A DNA stretch of 59,543 nt from CAYHPY01 sp964358485. Lineage in GTDB: Bacteria > Elusimicrobiota > Elusimicrobia > UBA1565 > UBA9628. This document shows, in pieces, positions 1 to 7,900 of this stretch. The stretch's first letter is position 1, and each line of letters opens with the position of its first letter. Position numbers and translations under genes: made by a program. Under the pieces are notes generated by a model that saw only the letters and a list, made by a program, of their open reading frames with translations, was not told where the DNA came from and ran no database searches. Where the stretch lies: contig CAYHPY010000011.1 in the NCBI GenBank assembly GCA_964358485.1, positions 1 through 59,543 of the forward strand, read 5' to 3'.

Positions 1-2
1 AG

Positions 3-875
3 CTCGCCTCGGACATCGCGGGCCTGTCCGAGGAGACGACGACCGGCGTGCACCGCCTCATCCAGCGCGCCGCGGCCGGCACGCTGCTGACGCCGGCGAT
101 CAACATCAACGACTCGTGCACGAAGTCGAAATTCGACAACCTGTACGGCTGCCGCGAGTCCCTTCTCGACGGCATCAAACGCGCCACCGACGTGATGGTC
201 GCGGGCAAGATCGCGGTGGTGGCCGGCTACGGCGACGTGGGCAAGGGCTGCGCGCAGTCGCTGCGCGGCCAGGGCGCGCGCGTGCTGATCACCGAGATCG
301 ACCCGATCAACGCCCTGCAGGCCTGCATGGAAGGCTATCAGGTGGTCACCATGGACGAGGCCGCCTCCCAGGGCGACCTCTTCATCACCGCCACCGGCTG
401 CCGCGACATCATCCTGCGCAAGCACATGGACGCGATGAAGAACCAGGCCATCGTCTGCAACATCGGCCACTTCGACCTGGAGATCGACATCGCCTCCCTC
501 AACAACGATCGCAAGCTCAAGAAGTCCAGCGTCAAGCCCCAGGTGGACCAGTACACTTGGCCCAACGGGAAGGTCCTCACGATGCTGGCGGAAGGCCGCC
601 TGGTCAACCTGGGCTGCGCCTCCGGGCACCCGAGCTTCGTCATGAGCGCGTCCTTCACCAACCAGGTCATGGCGCAGATCGAGCTCTGGACCAACAAGGG
701 CAAGGGCAAGTACAAGAATCAGGTCTACGTCCTGCCCAAGAGCCTCGACGAGAAAGTGGCCCGCCTGCACCTGGCCAAGCTCGGCGCCAAGCTCACCAAG
801 CTCACCAAGGAACAGGCCGAGTATCTCGGGATCAACCCCGAGGGGCCGTACAAAGCCGATAATTACCGCTATTGA
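3..875 (+). CDS. ahcY: S-adenosylhomocysteinase (5' truncated by window edge)
   Basis: Hydrolyses S-adenosylhomocysteine to adenosine and homocysteine in the cytoplasmic methyl cycle, with tightly bound NAD. The reading frame is already open at base 3, where the motif SEETTTGVHRL typical of the family begins, so the N-terminal part lies outside the window; the GTG at 48 is internal. Visible are the NAD-binding Rossmann loop GYGDVGKG (bases about 225-250), the substrate-region motif GHFDLEID and the canonical C-terminal tail ending KADNYRY, which in the family reaches into the neighbouring subunit's NAD site. About 290 of the usual 420-470 residues are present. A strong terminator follows 15 bases after the stop, so it ends its transcription unit. 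Identification is secure. Confidence 0.97.
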   Translation, partial: LASDIAGLSEETTTGVHRLIQRAAAGTLLTPAININDSCTKSKFDNLYGCRESLLDGIKRATDVMVAGKIAVVAGYGDVGKGCAQSLRGQGARVLITEIDPINALQACMEGYQVVTMDEAASQGDLFITATGCRDIILRKHMDAMKNQAIVCNIGHFDLEIDIASLNNDRKLKKSSVKPQVDQYTWPNGKVLTMLAEGRLVNLGCASGHPSFVMSASFTNQVMAQIELWTNKGKGKYKNQVYVLPKSLDEKVARLHLAKLGAKLTKLTKEQAEYLGINPEGPYKADNYRY

Positions 876-890
876 GCGGACGGAATAGTG

Positions 891-922
891 AAAAACCCCT
901 CCGGGGAACCGGAGGGGTTTTT
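891..922 (+). terminator. Rho-independent terminator after ahcY
   Basis: A perfect 14-bp inverted repeat (AAAAACCCCTCCGG / CCGGAGGGGTTTTT) with a GGAA tetraloop, followed by TTCTTTTG. The A-rich outer arm makes it usable on both strands, but only ahcY ends here. Confidence 0.93.
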
Positions 923-956
923 CTTTTGTTCCGTTCCCGTAATTGTTTCATTAAGT

Positions 957-962
957 TATAAT
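957..962 (+). promoter_or_regulatory. -10 box of the pseudopilin operon
   Basis: Perfect TATAAT nine bases before the ATG at 972. No convincing -35 box is visible at the expected distance and no Shine-Dalgarno sequence lies between, so the mRNA would start about three bases before the start codon (almost leaderless). Confidence 0.55.
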
Positions 963-971
963 CCGCCCAAG

Positions 972-2204
972 ATGTCATCCTCCCCCTCGGCGGGAACCGG
1001 TCTTTCGGACCTTCAGGCGAGGCTCGATACCGCCTTGGAAAAAGGGGAAGACCGGGGCGTAGCCGTCGTCGACGCTTTGCTCCACGCCGGAGCGCGCTCC
1101 GGGGCCAGCGACCTGCATCTGGAACCCCTGGCCGACCGGGTTCGGGTCCGCTTGCGGGTGGACGGGACCTTGGTCACGGCCGCCCGTCTTCCCCAGGCTT
1201 CCTGGGAGTTGATCGTCGCGCGTCTCAAGGTCCAAGCCAAGCTCGTGACCTACCGGCGGCGGGTTCCCCAGGATGGGAGCCTGCGCCTGGAGATCGATGG
1301 GCGGGAGGTGGAGCTCCGGCTTTCCTTCATCCCCAGTCTCCACGGCGAGAAAGCGGCGATCCGCTTTTTGAGCCCGTCGCGGGCGGCGCGAGGCTTAAGC
1401 GAGCTGGGTCTTTCCCCGGCCGGCGTGGAGGCTTTCCGTTCGGTGTTGGCCAAGTCCTCCGGGACCTTCCTGGTGACGGGACCCGCCGGCGGCGGCAAGA
1501 CCACCACCCTTTACGCCGCGCTCGCGCACATCCAACAAGACCGCCCGGACGGGCTCAACATCATGACCTTGGAAGACCCCGTGGAGCGGGACCTGGATGG
1601 CGTCACTCAAACCCAGGTGGACGGGCCGGGCGGCGTGAGCTTCACCTCCGGCCTGCGGGCGGCGCTGAGGCACGACCCCGACGTTCTGATGATCGGGGAA
1701 ATCCGCGACCGCGACACCGCCGAGATCGCCATTCAGGCGGGGCTGACCGGCCATTTGGTCTTGAGCACCATCCACAGCGGAACGGCCGCGGGGGTTTTCA
1801 GCCGCTTGATGAACCTCGAAATCGAACCCTTCTTGGTTTCGGCCGCGGTGGCGGGCGCCGCCGCCCAAAGATTGGTGCGCCTGGTCTGCCGGGAATGCGC
1901 GGCGGAAGATCCCTCCGCCGCCAAAAGGCTCAAGCTGTTGCCGGAGGCGGCGGGGCGGGGGGGAATGTGGCTTCGAGGCCGGGGCTGTCCGGCCTGCGCC
2001 CGGACCGGTTATTCCGGGCGGACCGGCGTCTTCGAAATCCTGACCATTGATGAGGAACTGCGCCAAGCCGTGCTTGAAAAAGCTCCGGCCTCCTCCCTGG
2101 CCAAGCTGGCCCGCGCCCGGGGGTTCAGGAGTCTGCAGGAGGAGGCCCTGGACAAGGCCCGCGCGGGGCTCACGACCTTGGAAGAAGTTTTAAGATTGAG
2201 ATGA
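972..2204 (+). CDS. GspE/PilB-type secretion ATPase
   Basis: Cytoplasmic hexameric ATPase that powers assembly of pseudopili or type IV pili. About 410 residues. Walker A GPAGGGKT at 170-177, Walker B region VLMIGEIRD at 238-246, and a zinc-finger pair C306-x2-C309 / C339-x2-C342 as in GspE and PilB. It starts almost directly at the N2 domain and lacks the long N-terminal GspE_N/MshEN region, so it is shorter than typical GspE. The ATG at 972 is chosen because the upstream in-frame GTG at 888 would read through the ahcY terminator. It overlaps the next gene by ATGA and opens a seven-gene operon. Whether the machine is a type II secretion system, pilus or competence apparatus cannot be told from this gene alone. 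Confidence 0.93.
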   Translation: MSSSPSAGTGLSDLQARLDTALEKGEDRGVAVVDALLHAGARSGASDLHLEPLADRVRVRLRVDGTLVTAARLPQASWELIVARLKVQAKLVTYRRRVPQDGSLRLEIDGREVELRLSFIPSLHGEKAAIRFLSPSRAARGLSELGLSPAGVEAFRSVLAKSSGTFLVTGPAGGGKTTTLYAALAHIQQDRPDGLNIMTLEDPVERDLDGVTQTQVDGPGGVSFTSGLRAALRHDPDVLMIGEIRDRDTAEIAIQAGLTGHLVLSTIHSGTAAGVFSRLMNLEIEPFLVSAAVAGAAAQRLVRLVCRECAAEDPSAAKRLKLLPEAAGRGGMWLRGRGCPACARTGYSGRTGVFEILTIDEELRQAVLEKAPASSLAKLARARGFRSLQEEALDKARAGLTTLEEVLRLR

Positions 2205-3262
2205 AATATTTCCCTCCGCGCCCCATGCGCCGCCGCTTGGTGCGGGAGGAACTGCTTCCCTTGAGCCGGTTTTTGGCGGCGGCGTTGAAAGATGGGTCTT
2301 CCGCCGCTTCCGCCCTGAAGGCCTACGCCAGCGACGCCAGGCCCTGGCTGAGATACCGTCTGGAATTGGCCGCCGCCGACGCGGAACGGGGGCTTTCCCT
2401 CTCGGATTCCCTCCAACGGCTGGAAGGGCCCCTGCCCGGGGCCTACCTGGACGCGCTCAAGGCGGGAGAGGCCTCCGAGGATTTGCCCGCGGCCCTGGAA
2501 TTGGCCGCCGGGGTTTTTGAGCATGACCAAAGCCTGCGCGCGCGCCTAACGGCGCCGTTCGTCTACGCGGCCGCTCTTTCTTTCGTGATGCTTGTGATGG
2601 CGTATTTCGCGATTTTTTCCGTCATGCCGGTGTATGAGAGTTTGTACGCGCCTTGGGCGGACGCTAACCCCGCCGCCGCCCTCCCCTGGCCGACCGTGCT
2701 TTTCATCTCCCTGTCCCCGTGGGCGAGGGGCCTGGGTTACGCGCTCCCCTTCGCGGTGCTCGGGGCCGGGGCGTTGGGTTGGTCCGGCCGGAGCCTCGGT
2801 TTGGCCGCCAAATTAAGCCGTCTTCCTCCATTGGCGGGGGTGCTCCGGGCTTTCCGGGAAGTTCGGTTCTCGCTCATGTTCTCGCGCCTGCTGCGCACCG
2901 GAGCGCCCCTTGAGAAAGCCTTGGAGTTGGCCTGCAGGGGCTCTCTGCTTCTGGGTCCGGTCGCGTTGGAGGGACTGCTCAAGGCCGTCCGGGGCGGTTC
3001 CAACCTGCCCAAGGCCCTGGCGGCGGCCGGCGCGTCCCCCGAGCTGGCCTGGGGGGTTTCCTTGGGCGAAGCGCGCGAGGATTTGCCCGGGGTCCTGGTT
3101 TGGCTGGCGGACCTTCAGGAGACCCGCGCGCTCCACCGCCTGAACTGCCTCGTGCCCGTGGCGGAGCGCTCCGCCAATATCCTGCTGGGCCTGCTGGTGG
3201 GCTTCTTCGCCGTGGCGATGTACGCTCCCCTCTTCGGCCTGGCCTCCCTGGTGGGACCATGA
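2201..3262 (+). CDS. GspF-like inner-membrane platform protein, first copy
   Basis: Polytopic platform protein that couples the GspE-like ATPase to pilin assembly. 353 residues with the T2SF layout: cytoplasmic helical domain about 15-115, membrane segment about 121-143, segment about 165-192, second helical domain about 215-310, and C-terminal membrane segment about 325-350. It is more diverged than the second copy encoded immediately downstream. The start overlaps the ATPase stop (ATGA) and its own stop overlaps the next start. A normal system needs a single GspF, so the tandem pair is unusual and may form a heteromeric platform; that is inference. Confidence 0.82.
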   Translation: MKYFPPRPMRRRLVREELLPLSRFLAAALKDGSSAASALKAYASDARPWLRYRLELAAADAERGLSLSDSLQRLEGPLPGAYLDALKAGEASEDLPAALELAAGVFEHDQSLRARLTAPFVYAAALSFVMLVMAYFAIFSVMPVYESLYAPWADANPAAALPWPTVLFISLSPWARGLGYALPFAVLGAGALGWSGRSLGLAAKLSRLPPLAGVLRAFREVRFSLMFSRLLRTGAPLEKALELACRGSLLLGPVALEGLLKAVRGGSNLPKALAAAGASPELAWGVSLGEAREDLPGVLVWLADLQETRALHRLNCLVPVAERSANILLGLLVGFFAVAMYAPLFGLASLVGP

Positions 3263-4296
3263 ACCAAGAAATCTCCGCCGAGTCGTTCATCCATTTCAAT
3301 CAACAATTGTCGGCCATGGTGGAGCTTGAGCTTCCCCTGCCCGAGGGCCTCCGTCGGGCCTCCTCGGACATGGCCGACCCGCGGCTGGCCGCGGCCGTGG
3401 AGCGGATTTCCAAGGAATTGGAGAAAGGGAATTCCCTGTCCAAGGCCGTCGCGGCCCAAAAGGGGGAACTGCCGGAGCTTTACGCCGCGCTGCTCAGGGC
3501 CGGAGAGGAGTCCGGCAATATGGCCGCCGTGCTTCGGCAGGCCGCGTCCCACAGCCAGGACATGCTGGTCCTGAAAAACCGGGCCCGCGCGGCCATGATT
3601 TATCCCGCCTTCCTGGCCGCCGGTTTCGGCGGCCTGCTGCTATTGTTTTCCTTCTTCATCCTCCCCCGCCTGACCATTCTCAACGAGGCTTGGTTCGGAG
3701 GCGCCAGCCTCCCCATGGCAACCCGAATGTTGATGGGGATCAGCGTATTGTTCCGGGACCATGCCTGGGGCTTGGTCATCGTCCTGGCCGGGTTGGTCGG
3801 GACGGCCTTCGCCAAACGCAACTCCATCGGGAGTTGGTGGAACGAAGCTCAACTGAAAGCGCCCCTTTGGGGCGCTTTCATGAGGTCCGTATTTCTGTCC
3901 CGGTTCTGCAAAACCATGGCCGTTCTTCTTGGAAGCGGGGTTAACCTCCCCGACGCCCTATCCTTGACCGGGGCGACCATGGGCCACCGGGGTTTCGAGG
4001 AGGGCGTGGACCAAATCCGGACCGCCGTCGGAAAGGGCGCCAAGTTTGGCCCATCTTTGCCGAAAATATTCTTTCCCGGTTCCTTGATCTGGCTCCTGGG
4101 ACAAGCCGAGGAGCGCGGGAGCCTGGAGAAGGGCCTCAAAGAGGCGGGAGAGCAGTACGAGCAACGCTCCCGGCGCCAAGGCGCGGTGCTCGGCGAACTT
4201 TTGGAGCCCGTGATCATCGTGGCCCTGGGGCTCCTCGTGGCTTTCATCGTAGTGGCCTTGTTTCTTCCCATGTTTTCCGTATCCGGCTGCCTATGA
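3259..4296 (+). CDS. GspF-like inner-membrane platform protein, second copy
   Basis: 345 residues, a better match to the T2SF family than its neighbour: helical domain with the characteristic AGEESGN motif at 81-87, first membrane segment about 112-138, second helical domain with QAEERGSLEKGL as the repeat equivalent of that motif, and C-terminal segment about 320-345. The ATG at 3259 overlaps the previous stop (ATGA); a longer in-frame reading from 3100 would lie wholly inside the first copy and is rejected. Presumed inner-membrane partner of the ATPase at 972. Its stop overlaps the first pseudopilin start. Confidence 0.88.
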   Translation: MNQEISAESFIHFNQQLSAMVELELPLPEGLRRASSDMADPRLAAAVERISKELEKGNSLSKAVAAQKGELPELYAALLRAGEESGNMAAVLRQAASHSQDMLVLKNRARAAMIYPAFLAAGFGGLLLLFSFFILPRLTILNEAWFGGASLPMATRMLMGISVLFRDHAWGLVIVLAGLVGTAFAKRNSIGSWWNEAQLKAPLWGAFMRSVFLSRFCKTMAVLLGSGVNLPDALSLTGATMGHRGFEEGVDQIRTAVGKGAKFGPSLPKIFFPGSLIWLLGQAEERGSLEKGLKEAGEQYEQRSRRQGAVLGELLEPVIIVALGLLVAFIVVALFLPMFSVSGCL

Positions 4297-4655
4297 CCCG
4301 CTCATCGCGCGCCGGGTGGGGCCTCCTGGAGACCATGCTGGCCGTCGCCGCCTTGGGGATTCTCTTGAAAACCGGGAAATTCGTCCTGGGCCGCGGGCTG
4401 GGGGCGGGCCAACAGCTCATCTTTTCGGAGCAGGCCTTGGCGGCGGCCGAGCATGTCATGGAATATCGGCGGCTGACGGGGCGTTTCCCGGAAGGAGCCC
4501 AGGCGCCCCGCTCCCCCGGGCTGACCATGGCGACGGCGGAGGAGCCTTTCGCGGGGACGGATCTTATCCAGGTGACCGTCCGGGTCGGCTGGCGCGGGAC
4601 CGGCGCCCGCAAGCCGGAGGTGAAGCTGGTCAGCCTGATGGGAAAGGGCTCATGA
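4293..4655 (+). CDS. Prepilin-like protein (minor pseudopilin)
   Basis: 120 residues with a class III signal sequence: a short basic leader, processing site after Gly8, then WGLLETMLAVAALGIL with glutamate at +5 and a hydrophobic helix. The rest is short and has no recognised domain. A prepilin peptidase would be expected to cleave and N-methylate it, but none is encoded in this window. It sits third from last in the operon and overlaps both neighbours by ATGA, so it should be made in step with the ATPase and platform proteins. Confidence 0.78.
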   Translation: MTRSSRAGWGLLETMLAVAALGILLKTGKFVLGRGLGAGQQLIFSEQALAAAEHVMEYRRLTGRFPEGAQAPRSPGLTMATAEEPFAGTDLIQVTVRVGWRGTGARKPEVKLVSLMGKGS

Positions 4656-5185
4656 GATTCCGGCGACGGGGCTACACCTTGATTGAACTGATGATCGTCA
4701 CGGCGATCATCGGCATCCTGGGCGCCTCCGCCGTTCCTCTCATGACCCGCCTACAGGACGCCGCCATCGCGGGGCGGGCCAATTTGGACATCGGGCGCTC
4801 GGCGTCCGCGCTTTATTTGATGGCCAGCGATATTCGCCGGGCGGGCGCGGTGGAGGCGGAATTTAAAAATTTCCGCACCGGCCCCGCCTGCCTCATCCTG
4901 GCGGCGCCCTCCGCGGGGGGAATCGACCGCGTCGTTTATTCCCGGGACGCCAAAAATCCCAAGCTCCTTCTCAAGCAGGTCTTTCCCGCCCCCGGAAGCC
5001 CGCGGGCCGCCACGCGCCAGGTTTTGGCGCGCAATCTGGCCGATTTGAAATTCGGTCCCGAGCCCAACCCCGCGGGAAAAGGCCGGGTGTCCTTCGCGCT
5101 GACCTTCGGCGCCCGGGTGGGCCGCCATTACTTCAAGAAAACCTTCGCCTCCATGGCCTTCCCGCGCAACCAGGAGCTTCCGTGA
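4652..5185 (+). CDS. Type IV pilin-like / GspG-H-J-type pseudopilin
   Basis: 177 residues with an almost textbook prepilin motif, RRG followed by YTLIELMIVTAIIGIL, cleaved after Gly7 with Glu at +5. The long globular part is compatible with a GspH or GspJ-like minor pseudopilin, but class cannot be assigned confidently; no GspG-type calcium-binding C-terminus is seen. The ATG at 4652 overlaps the preceding stop; an upstream in-frame start at 4316 would overlap the preceding pilin gene entirely. Its TGA overlaps the GTG of the next gene. Confidence 0.85.
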   Translation: MRFRRRGYTLIELMIVTAIIGILGASAVPLMTRLQDAAIAGRANLDIGRSASALYLMASDIRRAGAVEAEFKNFRTGPACLILAAPSAGGIDRVVYSRDAKNPKLLLKQVFPAPGSPRAATRQVLARNLADLKFGPEPNPAGKGRVSFALTFGARVGRHYFKKTFASMAFPRNQELP

Positions 5186-5589
5186 GAATCCCTCGCGACG
5201 AGCGGGGAGGGATTTGGGTCGTCCTTTGCTGCATGATTTTTATTTTCTGGGGGGTGCTGGTCGGGATCATCGTGTCCGTCGCCGATCAAAATCGCTCCGC
5301 GACCCGGCTGAGACTGGCCTCCGCGGCCCTGCACATCGCCGAAGGGGGGCTGACCAAGGCCGTCTGGGAAATCGGGCGGGGCAACGCGTCCTATTCCGGG
5401 GACGGGGAAACGCCCTTGGGCGCGGGGACCTTCACCGTCGAAATCGAGCGGGACGGGGGTAAAACGGCGGTCGTCTCCACGGGCTATATCCCAAACAAGG
5501 GCCGCCCCCGGGAAACCCGGAAGATTCGGGCGGTCGTCGGAAAAACCCCTTCGGGGATCTGGCGCGCGCTCAGTTGGCGGGCGCTTTAG
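5182..5589 (+). CDS. PilX/GspK-like minor pilin candidate
   Basis: 135 residues. A short basic N-terminus, one membrane helix (about residues 11-35) and then ATRLRLASAALHIAEGGLTKAVWEI, which resembles the AE(A)G motif seen after the helix of PilX and GspK N-terminal domains. There is no classical G-FTLIE cleavage site. Starts at GTG 5182 overlapping the previous TGA (GTGA). It ends the operon; its last 20 bases overlap the end of the convergent hydroxylase gene, and no terminator hairpin is visible between them. Confidence 0.68.
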   Translation: MRIPRDERGGIWVVLCCMIFIFWGVLVGIIVSVADQNRSATRLRLASAALHIAEGGLTKAVWEIGRGNASYSGDGETPLGAGTFTVEIERDGGKTAVVSTGYIPNKGRPRETRKIRAVVGKTPSGIWRALSWRAL

Positions 5590-6388
5590 CGCCCCGAAAC
5601 GGCAGGGCCATCAAGGCGCCCCAGGTCCGGTCCGCGGGCTCCCGGAACTCCGGCAGGCCGATCGTCATGCCTTCCTGACCGGCTTCCGGCTGGGCGCGGT
5701 AGGTCCCGAACAGCCGGTCCCACCAGGGGAAATTGAACCCGAAGTTGGAGTTGGTCTCGTGGGGCAGGACGCTGTGATGGACCCGGTGCATGTCGGGGGT
5801 TACTATGAAAAGCCGGAGGAGGCCGTCGAGGGCCTGCGGCATTTTCCCGTTGGCGTGATTGAATAACGCTGTTCCGTTCAGCGTTATTTCGAAAGCCAGC
5901 ACCGCCCAAGGGGAGGCCCCCAAGGCCGCGACCGCCGCCAGCTTAATGGCCGTCGAAATTGCGATCTCCAGCGGGTGAAACCGGATTCCCGTGCTGGCGT
6001 CGAACTCCATGTCGGCGTGATGCACGCGGTGCAGGCGCCATAACAACGGCAGATGGTGGAAAAGACAGTGTTGGAGGTATATGACAAGGTCCAAAGCCAA
6101 GAAGGCGATTCCGAATTCAATGGCTTTGGACCATTCTAATTCGTTCAGTATCCCCGTTTGTTTATAAACACCCAACTCCGCCATCCCGACCGGCATTACG
6201 GAAAAAATCATTCGGGAAAAGAAGGCCCCCGTGAACATCAATCCAAAATTCGAAAGCCACCGCTGCTTCAACGGAATTGACTGCGCCCTGGCGGGCGCTA
6301 AAAGGCCCCACCCCGCCATGGCCGCGAACATGGATAGAAAACAGGCCAGGCGAATGAGCCCTTCGTTGGCGACGTGCTCCGGAATCAT
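5570..6388 (-). CDS. Fatty acid hydroxylase / sterol desaturase superfamily membrane protein
   Basis: 272-residue polytopic membrane di-iron protein. The three histidine clusters of the superfamily are present: HCLFHH, HRVHH, and HRVHHS about 80 residues later, with a further FNHANG between. Hydroxylates or desaturates a lipid-like substrate in the inner membrane; the substrate is unknown. The ATG at 6388 overlaps the stop of the upstream ATP-grasp gene (ATGA), so the two are translationally coupled and probably work in one pathway, for example making a modified lipid. The longer reading frame to 6508 lies inside the ATP-grasp gene and is rejected. Confidence 0.88.
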   Translation of the reverse strand: MIPEHVANEGLIRLACFLSMFAAMAGWGLLAPARAQSIPLKQRWLSNFGLMFTGAFFSRMIFSVMPVGMAELGVYKQTGILNELEWSKAIEFGIAFLALDLVIYLQHCLFHHLPLLWRLHRVHHADMEFDASTGIRFHPLEIAISTAIKLAAVAALGASPWAVLAFEITLNGTALFNHANGKMPQALDGLLRLFIVTPDMHRVHHSVLPHETNSNFGFNFPWWDRLFGTYRAQPEAGQEGMTIGLPEFREPADRTWGALMALPFRGAKAPAN

Positions 6389-7758
6389 CCGAAGTAGACG
6401 GGACCCAGGGCCCCGCCCTGCGCGACGTTGACGATGTCCTTGGGGCTGACCCGGAAGTGATAGCCGAAGGCCTTGCCGTCGTGAAACATTCCGATGGTGC
6501 AGCGGCACGGCCTCATTTGGACCTCGCCGCCCCGCAGATAAGCGCTGGGCCGGGGGGGCGCGTCCACATAGGCTTGCAGGGCGTAGGCGCCGGGCCGGGC
6601 GACGGCCGCGGCGACGGCCTTCTCCCAGCGCGCCTCCTTAACCTTTCGGCCCAGGAGCACGCCTTCTCCGCCCGCGCCCCAGGAGGGCTTGATCACCAAA
6701 GACTCCCGGCGCTTGCGGGCGTATTCGGGCAGGTCCACTTCGCGGCCTTCCATGGAGGTCGTCTTGCGTCCGGTCAGGACCCGGGTCCACGGGACATGGG
6801 CGGCCAGCAGGCGAGCCTCGGCGCGGGTGAACAGGTCCGAGAATTCTTCCGAGGTCAGGCATTCCAAAATTCCCTTCTGGTCGAAGTCGGCCGGAAACCC
6901 GGGGGTGACGCGGCCTTCGTCCCAAAGGCGGCGGAACGCTTTGAGGCGGGGATTTTCGGGGCCGCCGACGTCCTCATAGGAAAAATCCCGATAGGCGTAG
7001 GCGACCTTCATCCCTTTCAGATAGACCCCGTCCTTGCGAAGTTCCAGGTTCCGGGGGTCTCCGTGCCGGGCCTCGACGCCTGCGGCGCGGAAATAGTCCG
7101 TGATCTGGGGCAGTTCGCTGAAGCCGCCGCCGGGGGGGAGCTGTTCCAGGAAAGCGATGCCCCCGGCTCCGGGTCCCCCCAAACGGCGGGCCTCCAGTAG
7201 CCAGCGCTTGAGAAAAGGAAGAAGGTCCATGCTGGGTTTGAGGCCCAGGCGGCGGGTGTCGGCGCCGAGGCGGGGGAGAACGCATTCCTTGGCCAAAGCC
7301 AAGGAAACCGACTGGATGTACATTCCGCCCAGCATCAACGAATTGAGTTCGAAGACGACCGGAACCAGCCGACCGTCAACCACCTTCATCCCGTAATCGG
7401 GCCGGTTTAGATGCTCCCATGGGCGGTTGGGGCGGTTTCCGGTCCTCTCAATCCAGGTTTTGGTGCGGCGTTCGAGTTGGATTAAATCCGCGAAGCGGCG
7501 GTGGTTGGAAAGGTAGAGCTTCGGGGCGAGGTTTTGGAATTTGAACAAGACCCTGGTCACCGATTCGAAGGAAGGGACCAGGGTCTTGTTGAGCACCAAC
7601 GGAACCAAACCGACCGGGTGGTTATCCTTGTTTTGGTAGAAGAATTTCCGCTTGGCGGAGATTTTGCTTACTTCTTCGACTAACCGGGACCGGGAGGGCC
7701 CGGTTAGTCCGGAAAGCCGGTCATAAAGAAATTTTTCTGACGGAACCAAGAGATCCAA
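6385..7758 (-). CDS. Circularly permuted ATP-grasp-like protein
   Basis: 457 residues. The C-terminal half holds an ATP-binding motif, VIKPSWGAGGEGVLLG, like the glycine-rich loop of circularly permuted ATP-grasp ligases, followed by ALQAYVD and MRPCRCTIGMF, which fit the metal/ATP-binding strand. The N-terminal half contains FELNSLMLGG. ATP-grasp enzymes join a carboxylate to an amine or thiol through an acyl phosphate; the substrates here are unknown. Start is TTG at 7758; seven bases upstream ends CAGAAT, a plausible -10 for a leaderless mRNA. Coupled by ATGA to the hydroxylase gene. The fold assignment rests on motifs only. Confidence 0.72.
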   Translation of the reverse strand: MDLLVPSEKFLYDRLSGLTGPSRSRLVEEVSKISAKRKFFYQNKDNHPVGLVPLVLNKTLVPSFESVTRVLFKFQNLAPKLYLSNHRRFADLIQLERRTKTWIERTGNRPNRPWEHLNRPDYGMKVVDGRLVPVVFELNSLMLGGMYIQSVSLALAKECVLPRLGADTRRLGLKPSMDLLPFLKRWLLEARRLGGPGAGGIAFLEQLPPGGGFSELPQITDYFRAAGVEARHGDPRNLELRKDGVYLKGMKVAYAYRDFSYEDVGGPENPRLKAFRRLWDEGRVTPGFPADFDQKGILECLTSEEFSDLFTRAEARLLAAHVPWTRVLTGRKTTSMEGREVDLPEYARKRRESLVIKPSWGAGGEGVLLGRKVKEARWEKAVAAAVARPGAYALQAYVDAPPRPSAYLRGGEVQMRPCRCTIGMFHDGKAFGYHFRVSPKDIVNVAQGGALGPVYFG

Positions 7759-7815
7759 GCGGCCAATTCTGCCCTATTTCCTCCTGAGGGCGCAAGACGC
7801 CAACGGGGGAAAATA

Positions 7816-7839
7816 AAATTCCGGCTAAAGCCGGAATTT
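7816..7839. terminator. Hairpin between divergent genes
   Basis: An 11-bp perfect inverted repeat (AAATTCCGGCT / AGCCGGAATTT) with an AA loop. On the minus strand it is followed by TTATTTTCC, so it could stop antisense transcription entering from the right. Confidence 0.5.
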
Positions 7840-7900
7840 AGGCCTTGACGCCGCAAGTTCTCCCTGTTACCCTCCCTAATAGCAAGGAGCGGAAAACCCC

